64,000 nucleotides of DNA from Brooklawnia sp963780175 (lineage in GTDB: Bacteria > Actinomycetota > Actinomycetes > Propionibacteriales > Propionibacteriaceae): assembly GCA_963780175.1 (NCBI GenBank), contig CAWAAT010000001.1:124001-188000 (forward strand). Reading direction: 5' to 3'. The notes beneath the pieces are model-generated. The model saw only the letters and a program-made list of their open reading frames with translations. It had not been told where the DNA came from and searched no databases. How positions within the stretch are numbered: position 1 is the first letter of the stretch; the number at the start of each line of letters is the position of its first letter. A program made the translations under genes and the position numbers. Shown here piece after piece: positions 42,050 through 51,517 of this stretch.

Positions 42050-42814
42050 TCAGTTCGTGGGTCCGCTGGCCGAACCATGGCCTGCGCCTGCCTCGATGAG
42101 CACCTGTTCGAGCGCCCTGGGGTCGTGGGCGAAACGTCCCAGGAACAGCCCGTCCACGGCTTCGCCCAGCTCAGGCAGCAGCCCGGGACCGGCGCTGCCA
42201 CCGTACAGGATCGTGAGGTTCGGTACCCGGTCGGTGACCAGGGCCCGCAGATGTCCACACACCGCTCGGACGTGGTCTGGTGAGGCGGGCTGCGCTGCAC
42301 CGATCGCCCAGATCGGTTCGTAGCCGATCCACATCTCGCGTTCGGTGCCGCCGGCGGTGGCTGCGAGGATCTGCTCTGCGCAGCGCTGGGCCGCGTCCTC
42401 GGACGAGATGAGGGAGTCCTCGCCGACACACAGCAACGGGATGAGGTCATTGCGCAGCGCGGCCGCCACCTTCGCCGCGACCATGGCGTCGTCCTCGCCG
42501 AAGAGGCTACGACGTTCGGCGTGCCCGACCTCGACCAAGGAACAGCCGAAGGCGCGCAGATCGGTGCCGCTCACCTCGCCGGTGTAAGGGCCTCGGTCCT
42601 GCGGGCTCAAGTCCTGGGCTCCCAGCATCACCCGGGTGCCTTTGACGATCTCGGCTGCGGCCGGGATGGACAGGAACGACGGCAGAACAGCGAGGCTGAC
42701 TCGCCCCTCGCGCACCCCCGGCAGGTCCAGGGCCAGCGCTGCTGCGGCTCGGACATATTCAACAGTGCGCTGATGGTCGAAGTAGAGCTTCAGACTGACC
42801 GCGAGTTGGGGCAT
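42050..42814 (-). CDS. Triosephosphate isomerase-like ketose-phosphate isomerase (LerI-type candidate)
   Basis: A 254-residue TIM homologue with all catalytic residues: Lys in VSLKLYF, His in EVGHAERRS, Glu in GYEPIWAIG, plus the phosphate loop YGGSAGPG. It differs from a housekeeping TpiA at the N-terminus (SLKLYF in place of WKMN). Next to a DhaK-type kinase and polyol transporter it fits the LerI/EryH group that interconverts L-erythrulose-1-phosphate and D-erythrulose-4-phosphate. That function is inferred from context. Confidence 0.85.
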   Translation of the reverse strand: MPQLAVSLKLYFDHQRTVEYVRAAAALALDLPGVREGRVSLAVLPSFLSIPAAAEIVKGTRVMLGAQDLSPQDRGPYTGEVSGTDLRAFGCSLVEVGHAERRSLFGEDDAMVAAKVAAALRNDLIPLLCVGEDSLISSEDAAQRCAEQILAATAGGTEREMWIGYEPIWAIGAAQPASPDHVRAVCGHLRALVTDRVPNLTILYGGSAGPGLLPELGEAVDGLFLGRFAHDPRALEQVLIEAGAGHGSASGPTN

Positions 42815-42875
42815 GGTTCCTCTTCATGGTGCAACGGTTGTCAGCGACCACGCTAACGCGCCAGCAGGTGGTCCG

Positions 42876-42925
42876 GGCATAAAACGGGTCCCCAGCCTCG
42901 CAGGGCCGGGGACCCGTTTCATGCC
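42876..42925 (-). terminator. Stem-loop right after the dihydroxyacetone kinase-like gene
   Basis: Nested arms GGCAT/ATGCC and AAACGGGTCCCC/GGGGACCCGTTT around a 14-base loop. It begins one base after the kinase stop, separating the kinase from the downstream isomerase on the same strand. Confidence 0.78.
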
Positions 42926-44638
42926 TCACTTGGCAGCAGGGGCGACGACGCGCGCGCACATGGCGAGCGAGATGGCACCCGGATCAGGTGTTCCCACGCT
43001 GCGCTCGGCCAACGGGCGTGCCCGGCCCACCTTCGGCCTCAGTTCGGCCGTCGCCTGGGCAGCCTTCTCGGCCACGTCGGCTGCCTGTCCCCAGGCTTGG
43101 GTCAGGGGCGTCCCGGCCGCTACGGCGGCTTCGAGCGCATCGCAGAACGGCAGCAGGGCGTCGAGCATCGTCTTGTCGCCGAGGCTGGCCTTGCCGAGTG
43201 TCTGCATCATGTCGGCACCAGCGCGGACCGCAGCGGCGATGGTGGCGTCGTCGACCGATTCGGTCTGGTCACCGACCACCGCACCCGCGGCGCGCAGTGC
43301 CTGACCCCACAGGACGCCGGAGGTTCCGCCCGCCTTCGCCGCCCAGGCATCGCCTGCTGCAGCCAGCAGCGTGGCGACGCCCGCATGGGCCTCAGCCATC
43401 GGACGCGCGGCCTCGAGGGCAAAGGTCACGCCCTTGACCATCCCGCGGCCGTGGTCGCCGTCTCCGGCGATCGAGTCGATGCGGGCGAGTTCATCCTCGG
43501 CGTCGCGGATGGCTTCCGCCATCTTCTCCAGCCCAGCCAGGACGAGGGACGCCGCCTTCTGAGATGCGGCAGAGCCTGCGGTCACCGCTTCGGCCTCCTC
43601 CGCTTCGATGCCCGACTCGCGCAGGGGCCCTTGTGCCGCGACGGCTGCGCCCTTCTTGTAGGCGGGGGTGTCTGCCGGAGCCGTCCAGTAGGTCTCAAGT
43701 TCCTCGTCCAGATAGACGAGGGTCAGGGAGATGCCGGCCATGTCGAGGCTGGTGACGAGTTCGCCCACCTCGGGGTCGACGACCGTGTACCCCTTGTCGC
43801 GCAGAAGCCTGGAGACGGTCTTCCAGACGACGAAGAGTTCTTCGTACTTGGTCGCGCCCAAACCGTTGAGGATGGCGCCGACGCGCTTGTTCGAGTCAGC
43901 AGGTTCTTCGGCGAGCACCTTGTCGACCAGCAGAACGGCGAGATCCGCGGCCGGGGGGAGATCCTCCTCAGCGATACCGGGCTCGCCGTGGATACCCAGA
44001 CCTACCCCCATCTTGCCGGGGGGCACATGGAACAGTCGGTCAGATGCGCCGGGCATCGTGCAGCCATCCAGTCCCACACCCATCGTCCGGGTGCGGGCGT
44101 TCGCCTTGACTGCGAGGCGCTCGACCTCGTCCAGTGAGAGCCCGGCGTCGGCGGCCGCACCGGCCACCTTGAACACCACAAAGTCCCCAGCGATGCCGCG
44201 GCGCTTGTGGGCCTCCGCGACCGGGGCGCTGGCCACATCGTCGGTCACGTACACGTTGCGGGTCTCGATCCCCTCAGCGGTCAGCCTGTCACGGGCCAAA
44301 TTGAAGTTCATCACGTCACCGGCGTAGTTGCCGGTGCTGAAGATCAAGCCTCCGCCGTTGGCGGCAGCCTTGCCGACATGGTAGGCGTCGTCTGTTGACG
44401 GGGAGGTGAAAATGTTCCCAACCACGGCGCCATCGGCGAAGCCCGGCCCGACGATCCCGCAGAAAGCCGGATAATGGCCGGATCCGCCACCGACCACCAC
44501 GGCCACCTTGCCGGCAGGGGTCTCGGTGGCGCGAACGACGCCACCGGGCACGCCGACGACGTAGCGCTGGTTGGCGTCCAGGAAGCCGACAAGCATGTCT
44601 TCCATGAAGGTCTTGGGATCGTCATACAGGTGGGTCAT
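42926..44638 (-). CDS. Fused DhaK-DhaL dihydroxyacetone/erythrulose kinase
   Basis: A 570-residue ATP-dependent ketose kinase. The DhaK half (residues 1-330) has GGGSGHYPAFCG with the covalent substrate-binding His; the DhaL half (about 375-570) has SIAGDGDHGRGMVKG, the ATP/Mg site. The fusion order is that of ATP-dependent Dha kinases and of the erythrulose kinases LerK/DerK described in mycobacteria. ATG 44638 has GAGGA five bases upstream. Between an ABC transporter and a TIM-like isomerase, L-erythrulose is a better-fitting substrate than dihydroxyacetone. Confidence 0.9.
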   Translation of the reverse strand: MTHLYDDPKTFMEDMLVGFLDANQRYVVGVPGGVVRATETPAGKVAVVVGGGSGHYPAFCGIVGPGFADGAVVGNIFTSPSTDDAYHVGKAAANGGGLIFSTGNYAGDVMNFNLARDRLTAEGIETRNVYVTDDVASAPVAEAHKRRGIAGDFVVFKVAGAAADAGLSLDEVERLAVKANARTRTMGVGLDGCTMPGASDRLFHVPPGKMGVGLGIHGEPGIAEEDLPPAADLAVLLVDKVLAEEPADSNKRVGAILNGLGATKYEELFVVWKTVSRLLRDKGYTVVDPEVGELVTSLDMAGISLTLVYLDEELETYWTAPADTPAYKKGAAVAAQGPLRESGIEAEEAEAVTAGSAASQKAASLVLAGLEKMAEAIRDAEDELARIDSIAGDGDHGRGMVKGVTFALEAARPMAEAHAGVATLLAAAGDAWAAKAGGTSGVLWGQALRAAGAVVGDQTESVDDATIAAAVRAGADMMQTLGKASLGDKTMLDALLPFCDALEAAVAAGTPLTQAWGQAADVAEKAAQATAELRPKVGRARPLAERSVGTPDPGAISLAMCARVVAPAAK

Positions 44639-44689
44639 CGTTGTCCTCGATCGCTGAGCTGAGAGCTGGGCCTGGGTTGGGAACAAAGG

Positions 44690-44725
44690 GCTGTGCCCTG
44701 GCTGCGAGCGCAGCCAGGGCACAGC
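44690..44725 (-). terminator. 16-bp intercistronic hairpin downstream of binding-protein gene
   Basis: GCTGTGCCCTGGCTGC, loop GAGC, then the exact complement. On the minus strand it follows the binding-protein stop by six bases and is followed by CCTTTGTTCCC. Either a partial terminator or a 3' stabilising stem that raises binding-protein expression over the kinase. Confidence 0.8.
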
Positions 44726-44731
44726 ACAGGG

Positions 44732-45715
44732 TCACTTCGTCTGGACGAAGTTGTTGAACTGGTCGGCGTTCTCCGGGGTGATCAGGATGCAGTCGATGGA
44801 CTGCTTCTCGGTGGCCGCGCCCGTCTTGCCGGTCTTCAGGTAGGTGTCAGCCTGCTGAACAGCCAGTGTGGTGCCATCAACGATGGGCTGCAGCACGGTG
44901 GCGACCATTTCGCCCTTCTTGACGGAATCGACAGCGTCCTGGTTGCCGTCAAACCCGAGGACCTTGATCTGATCGAGCTTGCCAACGGCCCGGATGGCCT
45001 CAATGGCGCCGAGGGCCATCTCGTCGTTACCCGAGACCACTCCGACGATGTTGGGATGAGCCGCGAGCATGATTTCCATCTTGGTCTTGCCTTCGACGCG
45101 GTCCCAGTTCGCGACCTCGGTCTGGACGAGCACGAGGTCGGGGTACTGGCTCAGAACACCCTTGTAGGCATCGGAGCGCACGCGGGCGTTGTTGTCGGTC
45201 GGTTGACCGAACAGCTCGACGTACTCACCCTTGTAGTTGACGGCCTTGACCCACTCCTCAGCGCCCAGAGTGGCACCCTGGGCGTTGTTGGAGACGATCT
45301 GGGACTTCGCGATCCCTTGCTCGGTGATCTCGGCGTTGACCAGGAACACCGGAATGCCGGCATCGGTGGCCTTGCGCACAGCACCGATCGATTCATCGGC
45401 ACCGGCTGGGTCGAGGATGATGGCCTTGACCTTCTTGGAGATGGCACCGTCGACGAACTGGTTCTGCTTGTCAGGATCGTTCAGGTGGGCGTCCACCGTC
45501 ACGCTGTAGCCAAGTTCCTTGCCGACCTTCTGGGCGGTCTCAGCTGAGGCCTTCCAGTAGGGGTTCGCGATGTCGACAGTGATCATGGCGATCGCTCCCG
45601 CAGTTCCGCCCGATGCTGCACCGGACGCCGCGGGTGTGGTTGATCCGCCGCCACAGGCTGACAGGGTCATCGCAAATGCGCCTGCCAGGAGAATGGGACT
45701 GAACTTCTTCAGCAT
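44732..45715 (-). CDS. Sugar/polyol ABC transporter substrate-binding lipoprotein
   Basis: A 327-residue periplasmic-binding-protein-like lipoprotein of the ribose/xylitol (Peripla_BP_4) type. Signal peptide with lipobox LSAC (Cys21), short Gly/Ser/Ala linker, then IAMITVDIANPYWKASAETA, a first lobe with AIILDPAGADESIG and second lobe with GVVSGNDEMALGAIEAIRA and KVLGFDGNQDAVDSV. The conserved GND and GFDGN elements bind sugar hydroxyls. Last of the transporter genes, followed by the hairpin. Confidence 0.92.
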   Translation of the reverse strand: MLKKFSPILLAGAFAMTLSACGGGSTTPAASGAASGGTAGAIAMITVDIANPYWKASAETAQKVGKELGYSVTVDAHLNDPDKQNQFVDGAISKKVKAIILDPAGADESIGAVRKATDAGIPVFLVNAEITEQGIAKSQIVSNNAQGATLGAEEWVKAVNYKGEYVELFGQPTDNNARVRSDAYKGVLSQYPDLVLVQTEVANWDRVEGKTKMEIMLAAHPNIVGVVSGNDEMALGAIEAIRAVGKLDQIKVLGFDGNQDAVDSVKKGEMVATVLQPIVDGTTLAVQQADTYLKTGKTGAATEKQSIDCILITPENADQFNNFVQTK

Positions 45716-45766
45716 GTGAACACCTTTCGCTTCATTGATTTTCTGTGACTTGCTGTGTTGGTGTAA

Positions 45767-46927
45767 TTACCCAGCCGCACTGGTGGCGGCTCGGGCGGGA
45801 CCTGCGTTCGCCGCCCCAGCGGCGGCTCGCCCTGCTTTGGACGTGGCGACTGCGCGCTTGACCGCCCCCTTGTTCTGACCGCGCTGCTGCACCTGATCGA
45901 GAGCGACCGCGAGAATGATCACGGAGCCCTTGATGATCTGCTGCCAGAAGTCGGAGACCCCGACGATGACCAGACCGTCAACCAGGAAGCCGACCAGGAA
46001 TGCGCCGATCATCGTCCCGCGGATGTGGCCGCGCCCTCCGGAGAGAGCCGCGCCGCCGATGACCACGGCAGCGATGGCGTTCAGTTCGTACGACTCACCA
46101 GCTCTGGGAGTTGCCGAAGGCAGATCTGCGGTGAGCAGGACGCCGACGATGCCTGCGCACAGTCCCGAGATCACGTAGATCCACGCGCCGACCTTCTTGG
46201 TGGGCACGCCGGACAGCTCGGCCGCCCGCAAGTTGCCACCCATGGCGTACAGCCAGCGGCCGAAGGGCGTCTTGTTGAGCAGGATCGACATCACTATGGC
46301 TACGGCCACCATCACCCATACGGGAAGCGGGATGCCCAACGGTGCACTGCCCATCCATTTCACGAAACCGGTGTTGCCGATCTCCGGCACTCCGAAGAGT
46401 TCATTGGTGATCGGGATGCCACCTGTCATCAGGAGTGCCGCGCCTCGCGCAACGTACAGCATGCCCAGTGTGGCGATGAACGGTGCCACCCGTAGCTTCG
46501 TCACCAGAAGGCCGTTGATCCATCCGATGAGAGCGCCGGTTGCCACAGCGATGATGACGACAACCCACACGGGCGGGTAGGCGGTCATCTCGGTGAACGG
46601 CACCTTCCATCCTCTGAGCAGGTAGCCCGCCATCACCCCAGAGAGGCCGACGATGGAGCCGACAGACAGGTCGATTCCTCCGTTGAGCACCACGAGCAGC
46701 ATGCCGGTCGCAAGGAGCGCGTTCATGGCGACGTGTCTGGTCATGACGATCAGGTTGTCGGGCTGCAGGAAGTTGGAGCTGAGCAACGAGAAGATCGCGA
46801 TGACAGCGACCAGGCCGATGAGAGCGCGACCCTCGACCAGGAGCGTGTTCCAGTTGAACTTCTTGCCCTCCGGCTTGTTTGCCACTGACGGGGCAGCGGG
46901 CTGCGTTGCGGTACCAGTGGCGCTCAC
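45767..46927 (-). CDS. Sugar ABC transporter permease (RbsC type)
   Basis: A 386-residue inner-membrane permease with about ten hydrophobic segments. Signature parts: NALLATGMLLVVLNGGIDLSVGSIVGLSGV, VAPFIATLGMLYVARGAALL, NLRAAELSGVPTKKVGAWIYVISG and AVVIGGAALSGGRGHIRGTMIGAFLVGFL. The C-terminal 45 residues are an Ala-rich basic cytoplasmic tail. Start overlaps the ATPase stop as ATGA. Confidence 0.93.
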   Translation of the reverse strand: MSATGTATQPAAPSVANKPEGKKFNWNTLLVEGRALIGLVAVIAIFSLLSSNFLQPDNLIVMTRHVAMNALLATGMLLVVLNGGIDLSVGSIVGLSGVMAGYLLRGWKVPFTEMTAYPPVWVVVIIAVATGALIGWINGLLVTKLRVAPFIATLGMLYVARGAALLMTGGIPITNELFGVPEIGNTGFVKWMGSAPLGIPLPVWVMVAVAIVMSILLNKTPFGRWLYAMGGNLRAAELSGVPTKKVGAWIYVISGLCAGIVGVLLTADLPSATPRAGESYELNAIAAVVIGGAALSGGRGHIRGTMIGAFLVGFLVDGLVIVGVSDFWQQIIKGSVIILAVALDQVQQRGQNKGAVKRAVATSKAGRAAAGAANAGPARAATSAAG

Positions 46928-48514
46928 TGAACGCCCCCCTTCTCTTGGTCTGCGTGACTGTCAATAACGGCTTCACCGGAAGCGGCCATGACGTCTTCTC
47001 GTTTGGCGATGCGGGGATCGAACTCCCGGACAATCCGCCCCTTGTTCATGACGATGATGCGGTGCGAGGCGGTCAAGGCCTCGCCGACCTCGGACGTGAC
47101 GTAGAGCACGGCCAGGCCAGACTTCGCCTGCTCGAACAGCAGCGCGAAGATCTCGCCCTTTGCCCCGACGTCGATACCGCGGGTCGGCTCGTCAAGGAGG
47201 ATGACCCTGGGTTGGGTCATGAGCACCTTGCCGATGACAACCTTCTGCTGGTTTCCGCCAGACAGGGAGGTGATCATCGAGTCGGGGGACTGGGTCTTCA
47301 CCCGGACCTCGCGGATCTTCTCAGCAACCAGTTCCGCTTCGCTTGTCTTGGACAGGAAGAGGTTGTTGGCAACCCTGTTCATGCTGGCCAGCACCAGGTT
47401 TCTGCCCACCGTGGTGCTCTGGACGAGTCCATCACGCTGCCGGTTCTCGGGAACCAGTCCGACTCCGAAGGCGATTCGTTCCTGGACCGTCATGTCTTTG
47501 ATGCTCTGGCCGCCAACCTTGATGTCGCCGGTCTGGATATCGTCGCGGCCAGCGAGCGCCTCCATGAGTTCGGTACGGCCAGCGCCCATCAGCCCGTAGA
47601 GACAGACGATCTCGCCGGCTCGGACTTTGATGGAGACCCCGTCGACCACCACCTTGCCGCCGCCTTCGGGGGTGGCCACCGTGACGTTGTCGATGTCGAG
47701 GACGACGTCACCGTACTTCCGCTCCTGATCGCGGAAGTCGTACTCGGCCTCCCGACCGACCATCTTGCCGACCACCCACGGAAGATCGATGTCCTTGGCG
47801 TCTGCCGTGGCCACCAGTTCGCCGTCCCGGAAGACGACCGCGTAGTCGGCGATCTCGAGTGCTTCCTCCAGGTGATGGGAGATGTAGATGATGGCCACAC
47901 CATCGTCCTGCAGTTCACGGATCACCTTGAACAGGACTTCGACCTCGGCCGAGCTCAGGGCCGACGTGGGCTCATCCATGATCAGGATGCGTGCCTCCGC
48001 CTCAAGAGCACGGGCGATCTCGACGACCTGCTGCTGGCCCAGACGCAGGGTCTCGACCATGGTGCCGGGGTCGAGGGTCTCCTCCAGGCGGGTCATCAGC
48101 TGTCTTGGTGATCTCGTCCTCGGTCTTGTAGTCGACAGCCCCGTAGCTCGTCTTAATCTCCCGGCCGATGAAGATGTTGTCCCGGATGCTGAGGTTGGGG
48201 CAGAGGTTCAGTTCCTGGTGGATGATGGCGATGCCCTTGCCGAGCGCGTCGGTGGTCGACTTGAGCTCGACCGGTGAACCGTCCAGAATCAGCTGCCCTG
48301 AGGTGGGCTGCTCCACCCCGGCCAGGATCTTCATCAGGGTGGACTTTCCAGCACCGTTCTCACCGAAGAGGACGGTGACCTTGCCCCGTCGGACGTCGAA
48401 GTTGACGCCCTTGAGGGCTCGGGTCACCCCGTAGGTCTTGACGATGTCCACCGCCCGGATGACCACGTCAGAAGCGGCCCCGGACGTGAGGGGTTCCGCC
48501 ACCAGCGCAGTCAT
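46924..48514 (-). CDS. Sugar ABC transporter ATPase, two ABC domains (frameshift near 48098)
   Basis: RbsA/XylG-type double ATPase. From ATG 48514 (GGAGG seven bases upstream) the first frame gives Walker A FGENGAGKSTLMKI and the Q-loop IIHQELNLCPNLSIRDNIFIGRE, to DEITKT. It then breaks; the next frame resumes at MTRLEETLDPG with LRLGQQQVVEIARAL, Walker B ILIMDEPTSAL, the second P-loop-like GLMGAGRTE and a second signature SGGNQQKVVIGK. One extra base at about 48097-48101 accounts for it. Flanked by ATGA overlaps with DUF2291 and the permease, so the operon context is intact. Confidence 0.88.
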
Positions 48515-49197
48515 CCCTGTACCTCCAGTTGGAGCGGCTGAATGACGAAGGTGCCTGGCTGCCCGCCGGTCACCCACGCGCCGTAGACGGTGACGGTCTT
48601 GCCCGGGAGTGTGGCCTTGTCCAGCGGGTCGATGATCCTGCGCTGCATGACCAACTTCAACTCGTTCGCCACTGCCTGGTAGGCGGTCTGGTCGATGAAG
48701 TCGCCGAAGGTGTATTCACCGGTCACGTCACGTACCGCGGTGCCGTTCAAGGCCGCTGCGATGGGGATCCTGACCACGAACCCCTCGATTTCCGGAGTCG
48801 ACAACGTGATGAAGTTGGCGTCGACGGACTCCACGGGTGCCGTGATCTTCACGGGAACCGTGTACTTGCCACCGGAATCCACTCCGTACTGCTTGCCGGC
48901 CGTATTCATGTTCGAGGCCACGGCGGGCGCAAGTTCGGTGATGTCAACCGCATTGGCCTTCACCTTGTCGGTGATTTCCGAGAAGGCTTCGGCCGCGAAG
49001 GTTGCGGCGTTGAACTTCTCGGGGATGAGTGCAGCCTCCTCCTCCGGGGTGAGCCACTTGGTGCTGAAGGCCATGGCGATCAGCAGGACCACCGCTACGC
49101 CAAGCGCAACCAGGCGGGGCAACTTGGACGCGGTCCCGGATCGCTTTGGGCCAGCCTTGGTGGCCGGCTTCTCCGCAACATCTGTATTGGGCGACAT
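48511..49197 (-). CDS. DUF2291 membrane-anchored protein
   Basis: A 228-residue protein with an N-terminal membrane anchor (residues about 25-48, LPRLVALGVAVVLLIAMAF) and an extracytoplasmic domain matching DUF2291, a family found in sugar ABC operons. The domain includes FAAEAFSEITDKVKANAVDITEL and ALNGTAVRDVTGEYTFGDFIDQTAYQAV. Start ATG 49197 has AAGGGAA upstream; stop overlaps the ATPase start. The role in transport is unknown. Confidence 0.86.
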   Translation of the reverse strand: MSPNTDVAEKPATKAGPKRSGTASKLPRLVALGVAVVLLIAMAFSTKWLTPEEEAALIPEKFNAATFAAEAFSEITDKVKANAVDITELAPAVASNMNTAGKQYGVDSGGKYTVPVKITAPVESVDANFITLSTPEIEGFVVRIPIAAALNGTAVRDVTGEYTFGDFIDQTAYQAVANELKLVMQRRIIDPLDKATLPGKTVTVYGAWVTGGQPGTFVIQPLQLEVQG

Positions 49198-49243
49198 GCG
49201 CCTGTTCCCTTCGTTCGCGTTCGTCACAGGGATGGGAAGGGCC

Positions 49244-50341
49244 TCACGGAATGAGGGAGACCTTGATGGACTCCTTGCCGGAGGCAACCAGGTCGAGTCC
49301 CTTCTGGAAGTCGGCCAACGGCAGTTGGTGGGTGCAGATCTCGTCCATCGGGAGCCGACCCGACTCGATCATCCGGATGGCAGCCGGCCAGCAGTGCGGG
49401 CCGAGGTGCGCGCCTCGCACGTCCAGTTCCTTGTCGTCGCTGATGATCGACCAGTCGACCTTCACGTCTTCCTTGAACACCGAGTACTCGATGAACCGGC
49501 CGAGCTTGCGCAGCACGGTGAGTCCCTGCAGGACCGCGGACGGATGCCCCGAGCCCTCCAGGTAGACGTCGGCGCCGTAGCCGCCCGTCATTGCCTTGAT
49601 GATGGCGACAGCGTCCTCGGTGGCGATGTTGATGGCCTTGGTGGCGCCGGTCTTCAGGGCAATGTCGAGCTTCCGTTGGTCCATGTCGAGCGCGATGATC
49701 TCGCGCGGGAACTTGGCCGCGGCACCGGCAATCATGCTCAGCCCGATGGGCCCGCAGCCAGCGACGACGACGACGTCGTCGAACAGGATCTGGGCGCGCT
49801 CGACGGCGTGCAGTGCGCACGACAGTGGCTCGGCGAAGGCGGCGTGGGCCGGGGGAATGTCGTTGCGGATCTTGTGGACCAGCGAGTCAGTGGTCATGAC
49901 CATGTACTCCTCCATGCCGCCGTTGTTGCCGCGGGTGAAGCCGTACATCTTGTGGGGCGCGCACATGTGGTAGTTGCCGTTGTCGCAGTACAGGCAGTCC
50001 CAGCACGGCACGATCTGCTCGACGACCACGCGGTCGCCCACGTCGACGCCCCAGTGGGCCTTCGCCTCGTCGTCGAGTTGGACGACTGCGCCGGTGATCT
50101 CGTGGCCGGGGACGACCATCGACTCTGCCCAGGCGGGGCGTCCGGTGGCCGGGTCACCCCAGAACTTGGCGGCTCCGTGGTAGGCCTTGAGGTCGCTCGC
50201 ACAGATGCCGACGGCCTCGACCTTGACGAGCAGTTCGCCCGGGCCACGGGTTGGGACCGGGATCTCCTCGAGACGGTAGTCGCCGGGCGCGTACACCATG
50301 ACAGCCTTCATGGTCTCGGGGATCTGAATGTCTGCGTTCAC
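49244..50341 (-). CDS. Zinc-dependent polyol dehydrogenase, erythritol/L-threitol dehydrogenase type
   Basis: A 365-residue MDR dehydrogenase. Zinc ligands: Cys in GICASDLKAYHG, His-Glu in VPGHEITG; structural-zinc cysteines in CWDCLYCDNGNYHMC; cofactor site VVAGCGPIGLSMI, with VEQIVPC and YGFTRGNNGGMEEYM. The segments KAYHGAAKFWGD and TGGYGADVYLEGSGHPSAV closely resemble erythritol/L-threitol dehydrogenases as I remember them. Starts with GTG behind AGGAGG. First gene of the transporter-kinase operon; it would produce erythrulose from the imported polyol. Confidence 0.83.
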   Translation of the reverse strand: MNADIQIPETMKAVMVYAPGDYRLEEIPVPTRGPGELLVKVEAVGICASDLKAYHGAAKFWGDPATGRPAWAESMVVPGHEITGAVVQLDDEAKAHWGVDVGDRVVVEQIVPCWDCLYCDNGNYHMCAPHKMYGFTRGNNGGMEEYMVMTTDSLVHKIRNDIPPAHAAFAEPLSCALHAVERAQILFDDVVVVAGCGPIGLSMIAGAAAKFPREIIALDMDQRKLDIALKTGATKAINIATEDAVAIIKAMTGGYGADVYLEGSGHPSAVLQGLTVLRKLGRFIEYSVFKEDVKVDWSIISDDKELDVRGAHLGPHCWPAAIRMIESGRLPMDEICTHQLPLADFQKGLDLVASGKESIKVSLIP

Positions 50342-50358
50342 CGGAATCCTCCTGTGTT

Positions 50359-50376
50359 GGGCGCACCACTGCGCCC
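50359..50376. promoter_or_regulatory. Inverted repeat in the polyol operon leader
   Basis: GGGCGCA-CCAC-TGCGCCC, 7-bp arms, 18 bases upstream of the dehydrogenase start, in the 261-base region divergent to rbsK. A candidate operator or leader hairpin; no regulator gene is adjacent. Confidence 0.4.
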
Positions 50377-50602
50377 GTCATTGGCTTTGAGGGAAGCATA
50401 GGACCGGAGAGTCACCCGCGAGCGGAACGGGGATCTGAAAGTTGGCCAGCTTGGCTGAATCGTTATAGGGGCTGCTCGCCACTTGGGGCGCGTCGTCAAG
50501 AGGGACGGGTCGCGAACCACCGCCCGCAGCTGCTCGGCTCACTAGGATGATCCGAAGATGCCTCGTCGCCGAGGCGCCCATCCTCAAGCGAACAGGACAG
50601 AC

Positions 50603-51517
50603 ATGGGCAACAAGATTGTTGTCGTAGGGTCGGCGAACGCCGATCTGGTGGTGCACGTCGAGCGGCGCCCGGTGGGCGGGGAGACCGTGCACGGCTCGGA
50701 CCTGCTGGTCACCCCTGGTGGCAAGGGCGCGAACCAGGCTGTCGCCGCCGGCGTGCTGGGCGCTCAGGTGAGTTTCGTCGGGTGTGTGGGACGCGAGGAC
50801 CATGGTCAGATGCTGCGGGGTTCGCTGACCGCGGCCGGGGTGGATGTGAGCTCGCTGTCGCGGGCCGACGTGGCCACCGGCGTAGCGATCGTCACCATCA
50901 CCCCCGACGGTGAGAACTCGATCGTCGTCGCACCCGGAGCCAACCGGTTCGTCACGCCGGAGTTGTTGCGAAGTTGCGAGAGCACCTGGGCGGACGCAGC
51001 CCTGGTGGTCATGCAACTGGAGGTGCCCATCGAGACGGTGGAGTTCATGGCTGCGGAGTGTCGCCGCCGCAACATCCGATTCCTGTTGAACGCGGCACCC
51101 GCAGCTCACCTATCTCCCGAGGTGCTGGCTGCCTGTGATCCTCTGGTGGTCAACGAGAGCGAGGCGCTGTTCCTGTTGGGGGACGGTTCCGAGGATGACC
51201 CTGAAGATCTGGGTGAGCGACTGCTCGCCTCGGGACCGGCCAGTGTGGTGGTGACGCTGGGGTCGGCCGGGTCGATCGCGCTGACCGGCGACGAGGTGGT
51301 GCGTCAGCCGGCCCTGCGGGTGAGGGCCGTCGACACGACGGGGGCCGGGGACGCGTTCGTCGGCGGACTGGCCACCGTGCTGGCCGCCGGGGGAGACCTC
51401 GCCGCAGGACTGGCGTTGGGCACCAGGATCGCGTCCCACGCCGTACAGGGGATGGGCGCCCAGGCGTCCTATCCGCGTCCCGGCGAACTCACCACTCAGG
51501 AAGGTCAGCGGGCATGA
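50603..51517 (+). CDS. rbsK: Ribokinase (PfkB family)
   Basis: A 304-residue PfkB sugar kinase, D-ribose to ribose-5-phosphate. IVVVGSANADLVVHVERRPVGGET and TPGGKGANQAVAAGVLGA are the ribokinase substrate motifs; DTTGAGDAFVGGLA carries the catalytic Asp and anion hole. ATG 50603 has AGGA upstream; the earlier ATG at 50558 adds a basic extension. Overlaps rbsD as ATGA. Divergent from the polyol operon. Confidence 0.92.
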   Translation: MGNKIVVVGSANADLVVHVERRPVGGETVHGSDLLVTPGGKGANQAVAAGVLGAQVSFVGCVGREDHGQMLRGSLTAAGVDVSSLSRADVATGVAIVTITPDGENSIVVAPGANRFVTPELLRSCESTWADAALVVMQLEVPIETVEFMAAECRRRNIRFLLNAAPAAHLSPEVLAACDPLVVNESEALFLLGDGSEDDPEDLGERLLASGPASVVVTLGSAGSIALTGDEVVRQPALRVRAVDTTGAGDAFVGGLATVLAAGGDLAAGLALGTRIASHAVQGMGAQASYPRPGELTTQEGQRA

